NCBI GenBank assembly: GCA_020425835.1
Contig: JAGQRC010000117.1
Span: 1 to 8,250 of the forward strand
DNA from: Planctomycetota bacterium
GTDB lineage: Bacteria > Planctomycetota > UBA8108 > UBA1146 > JAJFFE01
Length of the DNA: 8,250 bases
Direction of reading: 5' to 3'
Part shown: in pieces, positions 6,150 through 8,250 of the stretch
Numbering within the stretch: position 1 is the stretch's first letter
Layout: every line of letters begins with the position of its first letter
Translations under genes and position numbers: made by a program
Notes under the pieces: generated by a model
Databases searched by the model: none
Told to the model about the DNA's origin: nothing
The model's input: only the letters and a program-made list of their open reading frames with translations

Positions 6150-7375
6150 CCGACCACCTCGGGAGTCGGGATCGGCACGACGAACTTGCCGCCTCGTGCG
6201 CGGTACTCCGCCTGCTGCTTCATGATCTCGTCCTTGAAGTTCCAGGGCAGGATCAGGACGACGTCCGGCTGGGACTCGAGGATCTCGGCGGGATCCACGA
6301 TCGGCACGTGCACGCCGGGCATCAGGCGACCCTGCTTGTGGACGTTGCGGTCGGCGACGAACTCCAGCACGTCGGTCCCGATCCCCGCGTAGTTGAGGAG
6401 GATCGCCCCCTTGGCGGCGGCGCCGTACCCGACGATGGTCTTGCCCTCCGCCTTGAAGCCCCGCAACAGCTCGTTGAGCTTCACCTTCACGTCCACGACG
6501 CGATCGGAGAAGTCGCGGTAGTAGTCGATCTGCGTGAGACCGCACTCGCGTTCATCGACCAGGATCTTCTTCAGGCGTTCGGACGGCCGGTCGGCCTTCT
6601 CGACGAAGAGACGCAGGGATCCTCCGTGGATCGCCAACGGCGCCACGTCGTTGAGGTGGAGTCCGTTGCGGCGGAACAGCTCCACGAGCGCCGTCACCGA
6701 GAAGTAGCAGAGATGCTCGTGGTAGATGGTGTCGAACTCGCAGTGGTCGATCAGATCGCGAACGTACGGGCACTCGATCACCGCGACGCCATCGGGGTGG
6801 AGGAGGGTCGCGATCCCCTGCACGAAGCCGTTGGTGTCGGCGACGTGGGCGAGGACGTTGTTGCCGTGGATCACGTGCGCGGAGCGACCCTCGGCCGCCA
6901 GCCGCTTCGCGAGGTCGAGCGTGAAAAAGTCGTGGATCGTCTCGATCCCCTTCTCCCGCGCCGCCTTGACCGGACCCGCGGCGGGATCGATGCCGAGCAC
7001 CGGAATTCCCTGCTTCTGGTAGAACTGCAGCAGGTACCCGTCGTTCGACGCCAGCTCGATCACGAGCTGATCGCTCGAGACATTGCGCTGGGCGATGATC
7101 GCCTCGACGTTCTTGCGCGAGTGCTCGAGGAGCGCATCGGAGAACGACGAGAAGTACGGATAGTCGTCGCCGAAGAGCTCCTCGGGGGGCACGGTCTTCA
7201 GGATCTGGACGAGCGAGCACTCCCGGCAGAAGGCGACATCCAGCGGATACCTCGGCTCGGGCTTGTCGAGGTCCTCGGGGCGGATCAGCCCGTCCGAGTG
7301 GGGCAGGTCCCCGAGCTTCAGGAAGACCTCGAGATCGGGTGAGTCGCAAATGCGGCAAGTCGTGCGCTCGGTCAT
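6146..7375 (-). CDS. Nucleotide-sugar C-methyltransferase, TylC3/TcaB9-like
   Basis: 409 residues, the usual length for this family. N-terminal zinc-binding cysteines are C7/C10 and C50/C53. The SAM domain motif I is VIELASNDGYLL (105-116). NNVLAH (172-177) and the family signature YHEH (218-221) hold residues that align, as far as I can judge, with the catalytic His and the Glu-His pair described for TcaB9. The C-terminal domain has GYGAAAKG (316-323). Family members methylate C-3 of dTDP- or CDP-3-keto-deoxysugars using SAM, giving branched sugars for antibiotics or O-antigens. Here a polysaccharide role is more likely, because the upstream neighbour is an epimerase and the downstream neighbour is a second methyltransferase. 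The start at 7375 is preceded by GAAGAGAG (7385-7392), a moderate Shine-Dalgarno match. The gene sits 43 bases after the epimerase stop and overlaps the next gene by four bases, so the three form one operon. Confidence 0.92.
   Translation of the reverse strand: MTERTTCRICDSPDLEVFLKLGDLPHSDGLIRPEDLDKPEPRYPLDVAFCRECSLVQILKTVPPEELFGDDYPYFSSFSDALLEHSRKNVEAIIAQRNVSSDQLVIELASNDGYLLQFYQKQGIPVLGIDPAAGPVKAAREKGIETIHDFFTLDLAKRLAAEGRSAHVIHGNNVLAHVADTNGFVQGIATLLHPDGVAVIECPYVRDLIDHCEFDTIYHEHLCYFSVTALVELFRRNGLHLNDVAPLAIHGGSLRLFVEKADRPSERLKKILVDERECGLTQIDYYRDFSDRVVDVKVKLNELLRGFKAEGKTIVGYGAAAKGAILLNYAGIGTDVLEFVADRNVHKQGRLMPGVHVPIVDPAEILESQPDVVLILPWNFKDEIMKQQAEYRARGGKFVVPIPTPEVVG
6154..6160 (-). promoter_or_regulatory. 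Ribosome binding site of the second methyltransferase
   Basis: Read on the minus strand, GAGGTGG lies inside the end of the upstream methyltransferase gene, with GAGG seven bases from the ATG at 6149. It decides the start within the longer open frame and supports translational coupling. Confidence 0.7.
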
Positions 7376-7384
7376 CGGTTCGAA

Positions 7385-7392
7385 CTCTCTTC
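7385..7392 (-). promoter_or_regulatory. Ribosome binding site of the TylC3-like gene
   Basis: GAAGAGAG on the minus strand, nine bases before the ATG at 7375, in the 43-base gap after the epimerase gene. The match is moderate. The nine-base sequence CGAACCGAT occurs twice in or beside this gap (7374-7382 and 7394-7402), the first copy overlapping the start codon. Confidence 0.45.
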
Positions 7393-7418
7393 GATCGGTT
7401 CGGCGTCGAGTCTCGGGG

Positions 7419-8250
7419 TTACTTGGACCAGCGGAGATCGGCGTCGAGGCGCCCGCTCTCCTGGAGACCGCGCACGTGCTTGATGCGGAGATACCGTGAG
7501 CTCTCGAACTCCTCGAGAGTCAGGCCGTGGGCCTTGTACGCCTCGAAGAGCTCCTCGACGCCCTTCCGCACCGTCCACTGCGGCTTCGACTCCGGGAGCA
7601 CCGCGAGGATCTTGTCGCAGTTGACGCGGTAGTTCCGTTTGTCGGGGCCGGCGGTGTCGGCCATGGTGATCCGACTGTTCGGGACGACGTCGGCCACGAT
7701 CTGGGCCACTTCGCGCACGCGGTAGTTCTCCTGCGTCGACCCGACGTTGAACGGCTCGTTGTGGATCTTGTCCACCGGCGCGTGCAGCACTGCGATGAAC
7801 GCCTGAGAGATGTCGCGGATGTGCACGAGCGGACGCCACGGGCTGCCGTCGCTCTTGAGGAAGACCTCGCCCTTGGTGACGGCGTACCCCGTCAGGTTGT
7901 TGACGACGAGGTCTCCGCGCAGCCGCGGCGAGACGCCATAGGCGGTCGCATTGCGCAGGTAGGTCGGATGGAAGTCGTCGCTGGCCATCTTCGAGACATC
8001 CTGCTCGACCAGCACCTTCGACTCGCCGTAGGGCGTGACCGGGTTGAAATCGGCGCTCTCGTCGATGTAGTCGTCGCCGTGCGCGCCGTAGAGGCTGCAC
8101 GAGGAGGAGTGCAGGAACCGCGGCACTCCGGCGAGCTTGGCCTGCTCGGCGAGTCGCACCGACGCCTTGTGGTTGATGTCGTAGGTGCAGCCGGGGTTCA
8201 GGTCGCCGAGCGGGTCGTTCGAGATGCCGGCGAGATGGATGACCGCGTCG
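7419..8250 (-). CDS. NAD-dependent epimerase/dehydratase, extended SDR family (5' end beyond window)
   Basis: Partial gene: 276 codons are visible, ending with the TAA at 7419-7421. The frame runs off the right edge, so the N-terminal GxxGxxG nucleotide-binding loop is outside the window. The first visible residues, DAVIHLAGISNDP, are the strand and turn that follow this loop in extended SDR enzymes. The catalytic set is present: serines in HSSSCSLYG (47-55 of the visible part) and the YxxxK pair in TPYGESK (Y74, K78). Substrate-domain features follow (RNATAYGVSPRLR; HIRDISQAF; NVGS). The C-terminus GRLDADLRW resembles the tails of sugar epimerases/reductases of this group that I recall. It probably changes the configuration or reduces the keto group of a nucleotide-activated deoxysugar, working with the methyltransferases downstream. 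The exact reaction cannot be told from sequence. The GTG at 8159 is internal, not a start. Confidence 0.9.
   Translation of the reverse strand, partial: DAVIHLAGISNDPLGDLNPGCTYDINHKASVRLAEQAKLAGVPRFLHSSSCSLYGAHGDDYIDESADFNPVTPYGESKVLVEQDVSKMASDDFHPTYLRNATAYGVSPRLRGDLVVNNLTGYAVTKGEVFLKSDGSPWRPLVHIRDISQAFIAVLHAPVDKIHNEPFNVGSTQENYRVREVAQIVADVVPNSRITMADTAGPDKRNYRVNCDKILAVLPESKPQWTVRKGVEELFEAYKAHGLTLEEFESSRYLRIKHVRGLQESGRLDADLRWSK

Noticed and set aside
5097..7342. Long plus-strand open frames (5097-6392 and 6308-7342) opposite the methyltransferases
   Set aside because: Leu/Val/Asp/Glu/Arg-rich antisense translations with no motif, while the minus strand carries zinc, SAM and catalytic motifs.
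1..8250. CRISPR arrays, tRNA genes, defence systems or phage genes
   Set aside because: No regularly spaced repeats, no tRNA-like cloverleaf with a T-loop, and no defence or phage proteins among the supported genes.

Overview
This is a high-GC bacterial window with five protein genes, four of them complete. The VWA gene ends in a dockerin-like calcium-binding repeat with a CGxDPTxD-type cysteine tail. I associate that tail with secreted or surface proteins of Planctomycetota and some other large-genome, high-GC lineages such as Myxococcota, so one of those groups is a plausible source. This is an inference from one protein family, not a phylogenetic placement.

Layout. 1-184: no gene recognised. 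185-1183 (minus): membrane-anchored VWA protein with a dockerin-like tail. 1184-1981: an unusually long divergent intergenic region. 1982-4651 (plus): an 889-residue fusion of an ADP-forming acyl-CoA synthetase-like enzyme with a C-terminal GNAT acetyltransferase (Pat/PatZ architecture). 4652-4961: convergent intergenic region with several inverted repeats. 4962-8250 (minus): three genes read right to left, a partial NAD-dependent sugar epimerase/dehydratase followed by two zinc-binding C-methyltransferase-like proteins. The two methyltransferase genes overlap by four bases.

The most unusual feature is in the divergent region. Positions 1355-1385 and 1764-1794 pair base for base over 31 consecutive positions (27 Watson-Crick pairs and 4 G.U pairs in the plus-strand RNA). 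Further collinear helices continue inward to 1452/1682 and close a branched head. The mismatches between the arms that change pairing type are G.U in plus-strand RNA, whereas minus-strand RNA would have A.C at the same places. I read this as a candidate structured RNA of about 440 nt, either a free ncRNA or the leader of the acyl-CoA synthetase/GNAT gene. I do not recognise it as RNase P RNA, tmRNA, SRP RNA, 6S RNA or a group I or II intron.

How the genes work together. The minus-strand trio looks like part of a nucleotide-sugar and surface-polysaccharide (O-antigen-like) operon making a C-methylated deoxysugar. Its upstream genes lie beyond the right edge. The synthetase/GNAT gene is a separate unit, probably for acyl-CoA metabolism and/or protein lysine acetylation. 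The VWA gene is another separate unit, encoding an envelope protein of unknown role.
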